DNA of 64,000 bases from the NCBI RefSeq assembly GCF_023091155.1, contig NZ_JAHWXK010000001.1:2418001-2482000 (forward strand), given 5' to 3'. Under the pieces are notes generated by a model. It ran no database searches and was not told the origin of the DNA. It worked only from the letters and a program-made list of their open reading frames with translations. This document shows positions 46,549 to 55,599 of the stretch, piece after piece. The translations under genes and the position numbers were made by a program. Positions within the stretch are counted from its first letter, which is position 1; every line of letters starts with the position of its first letter. The stretch comes from Microbacterium sufflavum. GTDB taxonomy: Bacteria; Actinomycetota; Actinomycetes; Actinomycetales; Microbacteriaceae.

Positions 46549-47754
46549 TCAGGCGTCGAGGAGGCGTCGCAGCTGCGTGCCGACCGCGTCGGTCTCGATC
46601 AGGAAGCCGTCGTGGCCGAAGTCGCTCGCCAGCACCACCGCGTCGTCGTCGAGCACGGTGGGGATGCTGCGGGCGATACGCTGCTGGCCGTCGACGGGGA
46701 ACAGCCGGTCGCTGTCGATGCCGAGCACGAGGGTCGTGGCCGTCACCGCGCGCAGCGCCTCCTCCACACCACCGCGACCGCGCCCCACGTCGTGAGAGTT
46801 CATGGCCTCGACCAGGGTGATGTAGCTGTTGGCGTCGAACCGGCGCGTGAACTTGTTGCCGTGGAAGTCGAGGTACGACTCCACCGCGAAGCGTCCGCCG
46901 TGCCCGAGCGGTGACACGTCGGACTGCCACGACCGCTGGAACCGCTGGTTGAGCTCGATCGGGCTGCGGTAGTTCAGCAGGGCCATGCGCCGGGCGAGGG
47001 CGAGGCCGCGGTGGGGGCCGTCGCCGTCGGAGAGGTCGTAGTACTCGCCGCCCTGGAAGCGCGGATCCATGCGGATGGTCTCGAGCTGCACCGTGTTCAG
47101 GGCGATCTGGTCGGCCGTCGTCACCGGTGGCGAGGACAGCACGGCGAGCCGCTCGACGCGGGCGGGATGGGTGACCGCCCACTCCAGCGCGTGCATGCCG
47201 CCCATCGAGCCGCCGATCACCGCCGCCCAGGTGTCGATGCCGAGCGCGTCGGCCAGGCGCACCTGCGCGGCCACCTGATCGCGGATCGTGAGGTAGGGGA
47301 AGCGCGACGCCCACTCGTAGCCGTCGGGGGCGATGCTTGCCGGTCCGGTCGAGCCCTGGCAGCCGCCGAGCATGTTCGGCGCGATCACGAACCACCGGTC
47401 GGTGTCGAGCGCCGCGCCCGGCCCGACGATGTCCTCCCACCAGCCGGCCGTGGGGTGTCCGGCCCCTGCCTCGCCGCGCACGTGGCTGTCGCCGGTGAGC
47501 GCGTGGAGCACGAGCACGGCGTTGTCCCGTGCGGCGTTCAGCTCGCCCCAGGTCTCGTACGCCAGCCGGATGCCGGGGAGCTCGGCCCCGCTCTCGGTGC
47601 GGAACGACCCGAAGGCGGCGAAGCGGCGCCCGCCCACGGGGTCTCCGTCGCGCCACGCGCCGGTCGCGGGCGGTCGGGCACGGAGCAGACGGACGTCGGC
47701 CTCCGTCACGGGTGCCGACGGCACCGTGTCCTCGGAGGTCGTCTGCCAGTCCAT
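46549..47754 (-). CDS. metX: Homoserine O-acetyltransferase
   Basis: 401 aa alpha/beta-hydrolase-fold enzyme that activates homoserine with acetyl-CoA for methionine synthesis. Nucleophile serine in IGGSMGGM, the NMLGGCQGSTGP loop, and the distal aspartate and histidine in LGIDSDRLFP and DFGHDGFL. It lies downstream of metY on the same strand but behind a strong hairpin, so it may have its own promoter (GAGAAT ends 6 nt before the ATG). Confidence 0.95.
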   Translation of the reverse strand: MDWQTTSEDTVPSAPVTEADVRLLRARPPATGAWRDGDPVGGRRFAAFGSFRTESGAELPGIRLAYETWGELNAARDNAVLVLHALTGDSHVRGEAGAGHPTAGWWEDIVGPGAALDTDRWFVIAPNMLGGCQGSTGPASIAPDGYEWASRFPYLTIRDQVAAQVRLADALGIDTWAAVIGGSMGGMHALEWAVTHPARVERLAVLSSPPVTTADQIALNTVQLETIRMDPRFQGGEYYDLSDGDGPHRGLALARRMALLNYRSPIELNQRFQRSWQSDVSPLGHGGRFAVESYLDFHGNKFTRRFDANSYITLVEAMNSHDVGRGRGGVEEALRAVTATTLVLGIDSDRLFPVDGQQRIARSIPTVLDDDAVVLASDFGHDGFLIETDAVGTQLRRLLDA

Positions 47755-47810
47755 CCCCCCATTCTCGCCTGGCGGGCGGCGCTCCGGCGGCAGGTTACGC
47801 GGCGGGGACG

Positions 47811-47846
47811 ACGGATGCCCCGGACCGCGTGGTCCGGGGCATCCGT
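47811..47846 (-). terminator. Hairpin between metY and metX
   Basis: Perfect 16-bp stem (47811-47826 with 47831-47846), GCGT loop, immediately past the metY stop. Contains the same GATGCCCCGG arm as the hairpin at 61297. Confidence 0.75.
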
Positions 47847-47860
47847 GCGAGACGGTCCGC

Positions 47861-49183
47861 TCAGGCGCGGGCGGCCTCCGAGACGGCGCGCGCGGCGGCG
47901 AGGGCCTGGTCGAGGTCGGCCTTCAGATCGTCGATGTTCTCGAGCCCCACCGACAGACGCACGAGGCCCGGCGTGACACCCGCCGTGAGCTGCTGCTCGG
48001 GCGTGAGCTGCGCGTGCGTCGTGGAGGCGGGGTGGATGACGAGCGAGCGCACGTCGCCGATGTTGGCGAGGTGGCTGAACAGCGACAGGCTGTTGACGAA
48101 CTCGCGACCGGCCTCCACGCCGCCCTTGAGCTCGAACGACAGGACCGCGCCGACGCCCTTCGGCGCGTACTCGTTCGCCTTGGCGTACCACGGCGAGGAG
48201 GGCAGACCCGAGTAGTTGACCGACGCGACGTCGTCGCGGCCGTCCAGCCACTCGGCGATCTCCTGGGCGTTCTGCACGTGGCGCTCGATGCGCAGCGACA
48301 GGGTCTCCACGCCCTGGATGAGGTTCCACGCGCTCTGCGGCGCGATGGAGGAGCCGAGGTCGCGCAGCAGCTGCACGCGGGCCTTGATGATGTAGGCGAG
48401 CGCGTCGCCGACCGCGGCCGTGTAGCTCGCGCCGTGGTACGAGGGGTCGGGCTCGGTGAGGCCGGGGAACTTCTCGACGTTCTCCGACCACGCGAAGCGG
48501 CCGCCGTCGATCACGACGCCGCCGATGGTCGTGCCGTGGCCGCCGAGGAACTTGGTGATCGAGTGGACGACGATGTCGGCGCCGTGCTCGAACGGGCGGA
48601 TGAGGTAGGGCGTCGCGATCGTGTTGTCGACGATCAGGGGGACCCCGTTCTCGTGCGCGATGTCGGCGACCGTGCGGATGTCGAGCACGTTGATCTGCGG
48701 GTTGCCGATCGTCTCGGCGAAGAACAGCTTGGTGTTCGGACGGACGGCGCGGCGCCACTCCTCGGGGTCGTCCTGGTTCTCGACGAACGTGACCTCGATG
48801 CCGAGCTTGGCGAGCGTGTACTTGAAGAGGTTGTAGGTGCCGCCGTAGATCGAGCTGGAGGCGACGAAGTGGTCGCCGGCCTGGGCGATGTTGAGGATCG
48901 CGAAGGTCGAGGCGGCCTGGCCGCTGGACAGGACGAGGGCGCCGGTGCCCCCTTCGAGGGCCGCGAGGCGCTGCTCGAGCACGTCCTGGGTCGGGTTCTG
49001 GATGCGGGTGTAGATGTTGCCGAACTCGGCCAGCGCGAACAGGTTCGCGGCGTGGTCGGCGTTGTCGAACACGTACGACGTGGTCTGGTAGATCGGCGTC
49101 GCACGCGCCTTCGTGACCGGGTCGGGTGCGGCGCCCGAGTGGATCTGCTTGGTCTCGAAACGCCAGGTCTCGGGTGCGGACAT
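47861..49183 (-). CDS. metY: O-acetylhomoserine sulfhydrylase
   Basis: 440 aa PLP enzyme (Cys/Met metabolism family) that makes homocysteine from O-acetylhomoserine and sulfide. Family signs: ETKQIHSG start, [11 protein letters not shown], the aldimine lysine in [14 protein letters not shown], and the C-terminal [12 protein letters not shown]. metX downstream supplies its substrate. The promoter region carries a palindrome over the -35 and a small hairpin over the ribosome binding site. Confidence 0.96.
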   Translation of the reverse strand: MSAPETWRFETKQIHSGAAPDPVTKARATPIYQTTSYVFDNADHAANLFALAEFGNIYTRIQNPTQDVLEQRLAALEGGTGALVLSSGQAASTFAILNIAQAGDHFVASSSIYGGTYNLFKYTLAKLGIEVTFVENQDDPEEWRRAVRPNTKLFFAETIGNPQINVLDIRTVADIAHENGVPLIVDNTIATPYLIRPFEHGADIVVHSITKFLGGHGTTIGGVVIDGGRFAWSENVEKFPGLTEPDPSYHGASYTAAVGDALAYIIKARVQLLRDLGSSIAPQSAWNLIQGVETLSLRIERHVQNAQEIAEWLDGRDDVASVNYSGLPSSPWYAKANEYAPKGVGAVLSFELKGGVEAGREFVNSLSLFSHLANIGDVRSLVIHPASTTHAQLTPEQQLTAGVTPGLVRLSVGLENIDDLKADLDQALAAARAVSEAARA

Positions 49184-49185
49184 GT

Positions 49186-49199
49186 GTTCCCCCTGGAAC
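49186..49199 (-). promoter_or_regulatory. Small hairpin over the metY ribosome binding site
   Basis: GTTCC-AGGG-GGAAC on the - strand, 3-16 nt before the ATG, includes the purine-rich ribosome binding site in its loop and 3' arm. Could modulate [11 protein letters not shown]. Confidence 0.35.
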
Positions 49200-49233
49200 G
49201 GTCGGAAGTCGGATGGCTGGTGCCCTTGCAGCG

Positions 49234-49266
49234 AGAGTACGGAACTTCCCCCGCTGTCAACAGCGG
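49234..49266 (-). promoter_or_regulatory. metY promoter with overlapping palindromes
   Basis: On the - strand TTGACA (49260-49255) and TACTCT (49239-49234) are 15 nt apart, a slightly short spacer. The perfect palindrome CCGCTGT-CA-ACAGCGG (49251-49266) covers the -35, and GGAACTTCC (49241-49249) fills the spacer. Either could be a repressor site for sulfur-metabolism control. Confidence 0.5.
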
Positions 49267-49392
49267 CCGGGAAATGTGACGTAACACAGCGCTCCTCACC
49301 TCGAGCGGAGGACGCAGGTCTTCCGCTCGGCCGCCGTGCCGGTTACCGTACCTGCCAGGCGCGGCCGACGGGCCGGCGGACAGGAGACCCCC

Positions 49393-49995
49393 ATGACTGT
49401 CGACCACCTCGGTGCGGGCGCACACGATGACGAACCCCGGGGCCTGCCCCGCCGGACCGTGCTGGCGGGCGCGGTCTGGTCCGTGCCGGTGATCGCGCTG
49501 GTGACCGCCGCGCCGGCCGCGGCGGCGTCGGCCGAAGGGCTGGGCCGATTCGTGATCGAGACCATGCAGGGCGGCACCTGGGTGGACCCGCAGTACTACG
49601 GCGCATCGATCCAGCTGCGCAACGACGACACGCAGGCGGCCACGATCCCGGTGGCGGACATCACCAGCGGCACGGTCACCGTCACCATGAATCGAGCCGA
49701 CGTCGGCGCGCTGCAACCGGTCGTCATCGCGAACGCCGGCGGGTCGAGCCCGTCCGTTCCCGCGCTCCCGGCGACCGACCCGACCTGGACCGCGGGGGGC
49801 GTGACCGACAACGGCGACGGCACCGTGACGTACACACTGGCGTACGTGGGCAGCGTCGCGGGGCAGGGGGTCACGCACGTCACGTTCGGCATCCTCGGTC
49901 CGACGCCGCTGAACTCGGGTATCCCCGTGACGGTCACCTCGACGGGGAGCCCCAGCGACGGCACCGTGCACACGCGCACCGCCACGCTGTTCTGA
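49393..49995 (+). CDS. Tat-exported beta-rich protein of unknown function
   Basis: 200 aa. A twin-arginine signal ([29 protein letters not shown]) with R20-R21 predicts export folded and cleavage near AAAAS. The mature part is rich in Thr, Val and Gly and looks like an immunoglobulin-like or DUF11-like beta sandwich. No sorting signal or catalytic motif. ATG 49393 has AGGAGA upstream, and TACCGT at 49344-49349 could be its -10. Divergent from metY. Confidence 0.8.
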   Translation: MTVDHLGAGAHDDEPRGLPRRTVLAGAVWSVPVIALVTAAPAAAASAEGLGRFVIETMQGGTWVDPQYYGASIQLRNDDTQAATIPVADITSGTVTVTMNRADVGALQPVVIANAGGSSPSVPALPATDPTWTAGGVTDNGDGTVTYTLAYVGSVAGQGVTHVTFGILGPTPLNSGIPVTVTSTGSPSDGTVHTRTATLF

Positions 49996-50045
49996 CGTTC
50001 GCGGCACCACGGCGATCGTCGCTCGGGAATCGGGTGAGGACATCG

Positions 50046-50051
50046 TACGGT
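50046..50051 (+). promoter_or_regulatory. -10 element of the SDR gene, probable leaderless start
   Basis: TACGGT ends 7 nt before ATG 50059. Confidence 0.4.
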
Positions 50052-50058
50052 GGAGGGC

Positions 50059-50841
50059 ATGGCGAACAGACGTGCAGTGGTGACAGGGGCGAGTTCCGGG
50101 ATCGGCGCGGCGACGGTGCGCGCGCTGCGGGGGCGGGGATGGGACGTGGTCGGCGTCGCCCGCCGGGAGGACCGCCTGCGGGCCCTGGCGGCGGAGACCG
50201 GGGCCTCGGTGATCGCGTGCGACCTGACCGACGGTGCCGCCGTGTCGGCCCTGGTCGGAGAGCTCGAGCGTTCGGGTCCGCTGCACGCGCTGGTGCAGGT
50301 CGCCGGGGGCGCGCGCGGGACGGACCGCGTGGAGGATGCCGCGATCGACGACTGGCAGTGGATGTTCGACGCGAACGTGCTGGCCACGCAGCGCCTGGTC
50401 GCGGGCCTCCTGCCCCTCCTGCGGGCGACGGCCGAGGTGGACGGGCACGCCGACACGGTGTTCGTGACCTCGACCGCCGCGCAGACGGCGTATCCGGGCG
50501 GGGCGGGGTACAACGCGGCGAAGGCGGCCGAGGCGATGCTGGTGCGGGCCCTGCGCCAGGAGCTCAACGGCGAGCCCATCCGGGTCGTGGAGGTCGCGCC
50601 GGGGATGGTGCACACGGAGGAGTTCACGCTCAACCGTCTCGGCGGCGACGCGGTCGCGGCGGAGGCGGTGTACGCCGGGGTGGAGGCGCCCCTCCTGGCC
50701 GACGACGTCGCCGATGTGATCGCCTACGCGCTGGGGGCTCCCGCACACGTCAATCTCGACCTGATCACGATGCGCCCGGTGGCGCAGTCCGCCCAGCACC
50801 TGCTCGCGCGGGGTCCGCTGCGCGTGCGGACCGCGGAGTGA
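50059..50841 (+). CDS. Short-chain dehydrogenase/reductase
   Basis: 260 aa classical SDR. NAD(P)-binding [11 protein letters not shown] (about 10-20), the basic VARRED segment favouring NADP, and the catalytic YNAAK (Y with K four residues on) preceded by the serine-threonine segment [12 protein letters not shown]. In typical members the catalytic Ser is in this stretch. Close to YdfG/serine-3-dehydrogenase types by its C-terminus ([31 protein letters not shown]). Substrate unknown. GTG 50050 is an alternative start. Stop overlaps ung. Confidence 0.9.
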   Translation: MANRRAVVTGASSGIGAATVRALRGRGWDVVGVARREDRLRALAAETGASVIACDLTDGAAVSALVGELERSGPLHALVQVAGGARGTDRVEDAAIDDWQWMFDANVLATQRLVAGLLPLLRATAEVDGHADTVFVTSTAAQTAYPGGAGYNAAKAAEAMLVRALRQELNGEPIRVVEVAPGMVHTEEFTLNRLGGDAVAAEAVYAGVEAPLLADDVADVIAYALGAPAHVNLDLITMRPVAQSAQHLLARGPLRVRTAE

Positions 50842-51557
50842 TGGCGGGCCGCGGCCTCGCCGAGCTCGCGCGCGACGGACTGATCGATCCGGGCTGGGCG
50901 GAGGCTCTGGCTCCCGCGCAGGAGCGGATCACCGCGCTCGGCGAGCGGCTCTGTGCGGAACAGGCGGCCGGTCGCGGCTACCTTCCCGCGGGCGAGAACG
51001 TGCTGCGGGCGTTCCAGCGGCCGCTGTCGGAGGTGCGGGTGCTCATCACGGGGCAGGACCCGTACCCCACGCCGGGGCATCCGATCGGGCTGTCGTTCGC
51101 GGTGGACCGCCACGTGCGACCGCTGCCGCGGAGTCTGACGAACATCTACAAGGAGCGCGAGAGCGACCTCGGTCTCCCGCCCGCGCCGCACGGCGACCTC
51201 ACGGCGTGGAGCGACCAGGGCGTGCTGCTGCTCAACCGGGTGCTCACCGTGCAGCCGGGCGCGGCGGGCTCGCACCGCCGCTGGGGCTGGGAGGAGGTGA
51301 CAGAGCTCGCGATCCGTGCGCTCGTCGCCCGGGACCAGCCGCTCGTCGCCGTGCTGTGGGGCAGGGACGCCGCGAACCTCCGTCCGCTGCTCGGCGACAC
51401 GCCGGTGATCGAATCCGCGCACCCGTCGCCGCTCTCGGCGAGCCGCGGCTTCTTCGGTTCGCGGCCCTTCTCCCGCGCCAACGCGCTGCTGGCGGAGGCG
51501 GGCGGCGACCCGGTGGACTGGCGGGTGGAGGGCGAGGCGGAGGCGTCCCTAAGCTGA
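50841..51557 (+). CDS. ung: Uracil-DNA glycosylase (family 1)
   Basis: 238 aa; removes uracil from DNA. Water-activating motif [10 protein letters not shown] with catalytic D73, the [10 protein letters not shown] uracil-binding segment, and the [18 protein letters not shown] minor-groove loop with the catalytic histidine. Start ATG 50841 overlaps the SDR stop by one base. Confidence 0.96.
   Translation: MAGRGLAELARDGLIDPGWAEALAPAQERITALGERLCAEQAAGRGYLPAGENVLRAFQRPLSEVRVLITGQDPYPTPGHPIGLSFAVDRHVRPLPRSLTNIYKERESDLGLPPAPHGDLTAWSDQGVLLLNRVLTVQPGAAGSHRRWGWEEVTELAIRALVARDQPLVAVLWGRDAANLRPLLGDTPVIESAHPSPLSASRGFFGSRPFSRANALLAEAGGDPVDWRVEGEAEASLS
51550..51555 (+). promoter_or_regulatory. -10 element of the GNAT gene, probable leaderless start
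   Basis: TAAGCT overlaps the end of ung (its TAAGCTGA contains the ung stop) and ends 6 nt before ATG 51562. Confidence 0.45.
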
Positions 51558-51561
51558 GCGC

Positions 51562-52179
51562 ATGCAGTTCGAGCCGGGGGACCGTCGCCGGGTGCTGCCG
51601 CGCCATCTGCGACCGGCACCGGCTCCCGAGGTCTTCGCGTACGCCATCCGGCCCGCGCGTCCCGCCGACCTCCCTCACGTGCGCGAGATCTACAACCACT
51701 TCGTGAGCAACTCGGCGGTCACGCTCGACGAGCGCCGCAGCACGATCCCGTCCTGGCGGGAGAAGTATGCGCTGCTCGACCGTCTCGGGCTCCCGTTCCT
51801 GGTGGCGGTGTCGCCATCGGGGGCCGTGCTGGGCTACGCGGTGGCGCAGCCGTGGGCGGGCAAGAACGCGTACCGCTACACGGTCGAGGACTCGATCTAC
51901 CTCGGCCCGGGGGCGGGCGGGAAGGGGCTGGGGTCGGCGCTCCTGCAGGCGCTCATCGAGGCGTGCGAGCAGCGCGGCATCCGCGAGATGGTCGCGGTGA
52001 TCAGCGACCGCGGGGCCGAGGCGTCGATCCGGTTGCACGAGAAGCTCGGCTTCGTCGAGGCGGGGCGGATGGGACGTGTCGGACACAAGTTCGGCCGCGA
52101 CCTCGGCACCGTGTATCTGCGCCGGGCGCTGCGCCCGTCCCGTCCGCGTCGCGGCGCGCTGTTCGGCCGCTCCCGCTGA
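51562..52179 (+). CDS. GNAT acetyltransferase, phosphinothricin-acetyltransferase-like
   Basis: 205 aa. After about 25 residues the GNAT fold starts (YAIRPARPADLPHVREIYNHFV...AVTLDE) in the pattern of PAT/Bar and MddA methionine-sulfoximine acetyltransferases; the acetyl-CoA loop is GAGGKGLGSALLQALI and the C-terminal SIRLHEKLGFVEAGRMGRVGHKFGR is typical. Many such enzymes acetylate amino-acid analogues or unknown amines. Ends 3 nt before the convergent ABC operon. Confidence 0.9.
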   Translation: MQFEPGDRRRVLPRHLRPAPAPEVFAYAIRPARPADLPHVREIYNHFVSNSAVTLDERRSTIPSWREKYALLDRLGLPFLVAVSPSGAVLGYAVAQPWAGKNAYRYTVEDSIYLGPGAGGKGLGSALLQALIEACEQRGIREMVAVISDRGAEASIRLHEKLGFVEAGRMGRVGHKFGRDLGTVYLRRALRPSRPRRGALFGRSR

Positions 52180-52182
52180 GCC

Positions 52183-52980
52183 TCAGCCCTCCGCAGGGCC
52201 GGGGATGACCGGGATCGCCGCCAGCAGCGCCCGCGTGTAGTCGTGCGCGGGGTGCAGCAGCACGTCCGCCGTCGCACCGCGCTCGACGATGCGGCCGTCC
52301 TTCATCACCACGACCGTGTCGCACAGGTTCTGCACCACGCCGATGTCGTGCGAGACGAGCAGCAGCGTCAGCTCGGAGGTCGCCTTGAGCTCGCGCAGCA
52401 GGTCGAGGATCTGCGCGCGCACCGTGACGTCGAGGGCGGACAGCGGCTCGTCGCCCACGAGGATGCGCGGACGATGCACGATCGCGCGGGCGAGGGCGAT
52501 GCGCTGCCGCTGCCCGCCGGAGAACTCGTGCGGGTAGCGGTCGCCCATGTCCGGCTCGAGCCCGACCTGGGCGAGCACTTCCCGTACGCGTGCCCGGTGG
52601 TCGCCCTCGATGCCCAGGGCCCACAGGGGCTCCCGCACGATCTGGCCCGCGGTCATGCGGGGGTCGAGCGAGGCGTACGGGTCCTGGAACACGAGCCCGG
52701 TCTGCCGTCGCAGCCAGTGCAGCGCCCGGGCGGAGGCCGCGGCGTCGACCGCACGACCGTCCACCGCGACCGTTCCGGCGGTCGGGCGGTCGAGCCCGAG
52801 GAGCAGCCGCACCAGGGTGGACTTGCCCGACCCCGACTCGCCGATGATACCGACCGACGACCCCTCGACCACGTCGAGGTCGGTGGGCTCCAGCGCGGTC
52901 TGCCGCCGCGTTCGCTCGAAGGTCGTGCGCTTCGGTACCACGAAGTCCCGCCGCAGGCCGCGTGCCTCGATCAGGCTCAT
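52183..52980 (-). CDS. ABC transporter ATP-binding protein, DppF/OppF type (second operon)
   Basis: 265 aa from ATG 52980, which overlaps the preceding stop. Walker [11 protein letters not shown]-loop [12 protein letters not shown], signature [10 protein letters not shown] (first residue Phe rather than Leu), Walker [13 protein letters not shown], switch SHD. Last gene of the - strand transporter operon. Confidence 0.95.
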   Translation of the reverse strand: MSLIEARGLRRDFVVPKRTTFERTRRQTALEPTDLDVVEGSSVGIIGESGSGKSTLVRLLLGLDRPTAGTVAVDGRAVDAAASARALHWLRRQTGLVFQDPYASLDPRMTAGQIVREPLWALGIEGDHRARVREVLAQVGLEPDMGDRYPHEFSGGQRQRIALARAIVHRPRILVGDEPLSALDVTVRAQILDLLRELKATSELTLLLVSHDIGVVQNLCDTVVVMKDGRIVERGATADVLLHPAHDYTRALLAAIPVIPGPAEG

Positions 52981-53768
52981 GCCGCACCGCCTTCCGGCCG
53001 CCACAGGGTCGCGGTCGCATCGCGCAGCAGCCCCTGCGTCACGGGGGAGGCGGGGGTGCTCAGCAGGGTCGACACGGGTGCGGCCTCGACGACCCTGCCG
53101 TGTTCGAGCACCACGCCGGCGGTCGCCACCTGGGCCAGCACCGCGAGGTCGTGCGTGATGAACACGAGCGACATGCCCTCGTCTTCCACGAGCCCCAGCA
53201 GCAGGGACAGGATCTCCGCCTGGATCGTCACGTCGAGCGCCGTGGTGGGTTCGTCGGCGATGAGCAGCCGAGGGCGGCAGGCGAGGGCCATCGCGATCGC
53301 CACCCGCTGCCGCTGCCCGCCCGAGAGCTGGTGCGGGTAGCGGTCGACGGTGGTCTCGGGGTCGGGGAGCCGCACGCGTGCCGCCTGGGCGATCGCGCGC
53401 TCCCTGGCCTCGCGCTTCCCGAGACCCTGGTGGATACGGATCGACTCGGCGATCTGCCGCCCCACGGTACGGATCGGGTTCAGGGCGGTGCGTGGCTCCT
53501 GGAACACGATGCCGATGTCGTCGCCGCGCAGCCGCGCGAGCTCCCGGTCGGGAAGGCCGATCAGCTCGGTGCCGTCCCAGCGGATGCTGCCGTGCGCGGT
53601 CGCCCCGTCCGGGAGCAGCCCGAGCACTGCAAGCGCCGTGAGCGACTTTCCGGAGCCGGATTCGCCGATCAGCCCGACCCTGGCGCCATCGGGCACCTCG
53701 AACGACACGCCGTCGACCAGGCGTCGCCCGTCGAGCTCGACGACCAGGTCCTCCACCACCAGGCTCAC
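52977..53768 (-). CDS. ABC transporter ATP-binding protein, DppD/OppD type (second operon)
   Basis: 263 aa with Walker [11 protein letters not shown]-loop [14 protein letters not shown], signature [10 protein letters not shown], Walker [13 protein letters not shown] and THD. Overlaps both neighbours by 4 nt. Confidence 0.95.
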   Translation of the reverse strand: MSLVVEDLVVELDGRRLVDGVSFEVPDGARVGLIGESGSGKSLTALAVLGLLPDGATAHGSIRWDGTELIGLPDRELARLRGDDIGIVFQEPRTALNPIRTVGRQIAESIRIHQGLGKREARERAIAQAARVRLPDPETTVDRYPHQLSGGQRQRVAIAMALACRPRLLIADEPTTALDVTIQAEILSLLLGLVEDEGMSLVFITHDLAVLAQVATAGVVLEHGRVVEAAPVSTLLSTPASPVTQGLLRDATATLWRPEGGAA

Positions 53769-54634
53769 GCGACCACCGCCGGGGTGTGCGTCTCAGCGGC
53801 GCGGTGCCGCAGGGTCGGGTCGGTCGCCTCGCGCAGTCCGTCGCCCAGCAGGTTGAGCGCCAGCACGGTGAGGGTGATGGTCAGTCCCGGCCAGATGACC
53901 GTGAGCGGGTGCACGCCGATGTAGCGCTGCAGGTCGGCGAGCAGCAGACCCCAGCTCGGCTCGACCACCGAGGCGCCGAAGCCGAGGTAGGACAGGCCGG
54001 CCTCGGCGAGCACGGCCACCGCCATCGACCACGACAGCTGCACGATGAACACCGGGGCCACGTTCGGCAGCAGGTGGCGCACGAGCGTCTGCGCCGGTGT
54101 CAGCCCCGAGGCGCGGGCGGCGAGGATGAAGTCGCTCTGCTGCACGCGGCGCAGCTCGGGGCGCGTGACCCGGGCGATGTTCACGCCGAACCCGATGCCG
54201 ACCGCCCAGATGACGACCCACAGCGACCCGCCCCAGACCGACGAGATCATCATGGCGATGAGCAGCACCGGGAACGCGATCAGGATGTCGACGAGCACGG
54301 CCACGGTCTCGCGCACGAGCCGCGTGGTGAGCGCTCCGAGGGCCGCGAGCGCGATGCCGACGAGCGTGGCGATGAGGCCGGCGCCGACACTGACGAACAC
54401 GGTCGTGCGGGCGCCGGCCATCAGCAGACTGAGGATGTCGCGCCCGGTGTCGTCGGTGCCCAGCAGGTGGGGGAGGCCCGGCGGCAGCCAACGGTCGCCG
54501 ATGTCGGAGGCGCGCGGGTCGAACGGCGTCCAGAACAGCGATACGAGGGCCGCGAGCGCGATGACGGCGACCACGATCAGGCCGAAGCGTCCGGTCGCGG
54601 TCTGCCACAGCCGGTGCAGCCAGCGGGGGGTCAT
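53765..54634 (-). CDS. ABC transporter permease, DppC/OppC type (second operon)
   Basis: 289 aa from ATG 54634, overlapping the stop of the other permease gene. N-terminal helix, LPHLLGTDDTGRDILSLLMAGARTT motif of OppC proteins, six helices, coupling segment AARASGLTPAQTLVRHLLPNVAP. The longer open frame reaching into the upstream gene is an artefact. Confidence 0.94.
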   Translation of the reverse strand: MTPRWLHRLWQTATGRFGLIVVAVIALAALVSLFWTPFDPRASDIGDRWLPPGLPHLLGTDDTGRDILSLLMAGARTTVFVSVGAGLIATLVGIALAALGALTTRLVRETVAVLVDILIAFPVLLIAMMISSVWGGSLWVVIWAVGIGFGVNIARVTRPELRRVQQSDFILAARASGLTPAQTLVRHLLPNVAPVFIVQLSWSMAVAVLAEAGLSYLGFGASVVEPSWGLLLADLQRYIGVHPLTVIWPGLTITLTVLALNLLGDGLREATDPTLRHRAAETHTPAVVA

Positions 54635-55581
54635 GCGGCCTCCCGCTGTCTGGGGTCGATCGCGCGATGCAGCAGGTCGACCACGAAGCCCACGACCAGG
54701 ACGAACCCGGTGAGCACGAGCAGCTCGCTCTGCACCTTGATCAGGTCGCGCGTGCCCACGTCGGCCACCAGCATCCGGCCGATACCGGGCAGGGTGAACA
54801 GCTGCTCGATCACGACGGAGCCGACGATGATCCCGGCGACCTGGAGCCCGAGCACCGTCACGATCGACAGCCCGACCGCCGGGATGCCGTGCTGGATCAG
54901 GGCGCGCGTGCGGGTGAGCCCTTTGGCCGCGGCCGTGCGCACGAAATCCTGACCGGCGGCCTGGAGCGTGGCGCTGCGCACGAACCGCATGAGCATCGCG
55001 CCCTCCACGATCCCGATGGTCAGCGCGGGAAGCAGCAGCGCCTCGATGGCTCGGCCCGGGGTCGACCAGCCGGTGCGCGGAAAGCCCTGCGGCGGGAGCC
55101 AGCCGAGCCACACGGAGAACACCACGATCAGCATCATGCCCGCCCAGACCACCGGAACGGCCGCGAGCGCCTGCGCACCGACGCTGAGCGCCGTCCCGCC
55201 GCGCCGGCCGCGCAGAAGGGCCGCGAGGATCCCGAACGGCACGGCGATGAGCACCGCGATCAGCAGCGACAGCAGGCCGAGCGGCACCGTGACCTGCGCC
55301 TTGAGCAGCAGCTCCTCGCCGACGGACGCGCCGGAGAGGAGGGAGGTGCCGAGGTCGCCGCGGAAGATGCCGCCGATCCAGTCGGTGTACTGCGCGAGCA
55401 GGGGACGGTTCAGGCCGAGCGACTCCCGGAGGGCTTCGACCTCGGAGGGCGAGGCCTGGGTCCCGGCGATGAGCTGGGCGACGTCACCGGGGAACACCCG
55501 GAGGGTCAGGAAGATGAGCGCGCTCGACACGAGGAGCCCTGCGATGAGCAGGGCCCCTCGGACGAGCGCGTAGCGCAGCAC
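54631..55581 (-). CDS. ABC transporter permease, DppB/OppB type (second operon)
   Basis: 316 aa, six helices, GDLGTSLLSG loop and EAA-like TAAAKGLTRTRALIQHGIPA. Starts 18 nt after the binding-protein gene. Confidence 0.94.
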   Translation of the reverse strand: MLRYALVRGALLIAGLLVSSALIFLTLRVFPGDVAQLIAGTQASPSEVEALRESLGLNRPLLAQYTDWIGGIFRGDLGTSLLSGASVGEELLLKAQVTVPLGLLSLLIAVLIAVPFGILAALLRGRRGGTALSVGAQALAAVPVVWAGMMLIVVFSVWLGWLPPQGFPRTGWSTPGRAIEALLLPALTIGIVEGAMLMRFVRSATLQAAGQDFVRTAAAKGLTRTRALIQHGIPAVGLSIVTVLGLQVAGIIVGSVVIEQLFTLPGIGRMLVADVGTRDLIKVQSELLVLTGFVLVVGFVVDLLHRAIDPRQREAA

Positions 55582-55599
55582 GGGGTCGGAACCGGGCGC

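Noticed and set aside
49184..49260. SAM riboswitch in the metY leader
   Set aside because: None of the conserved core sequences of SAM-I, SAM-II or SAM-IV that I know can be found; the leader is short.
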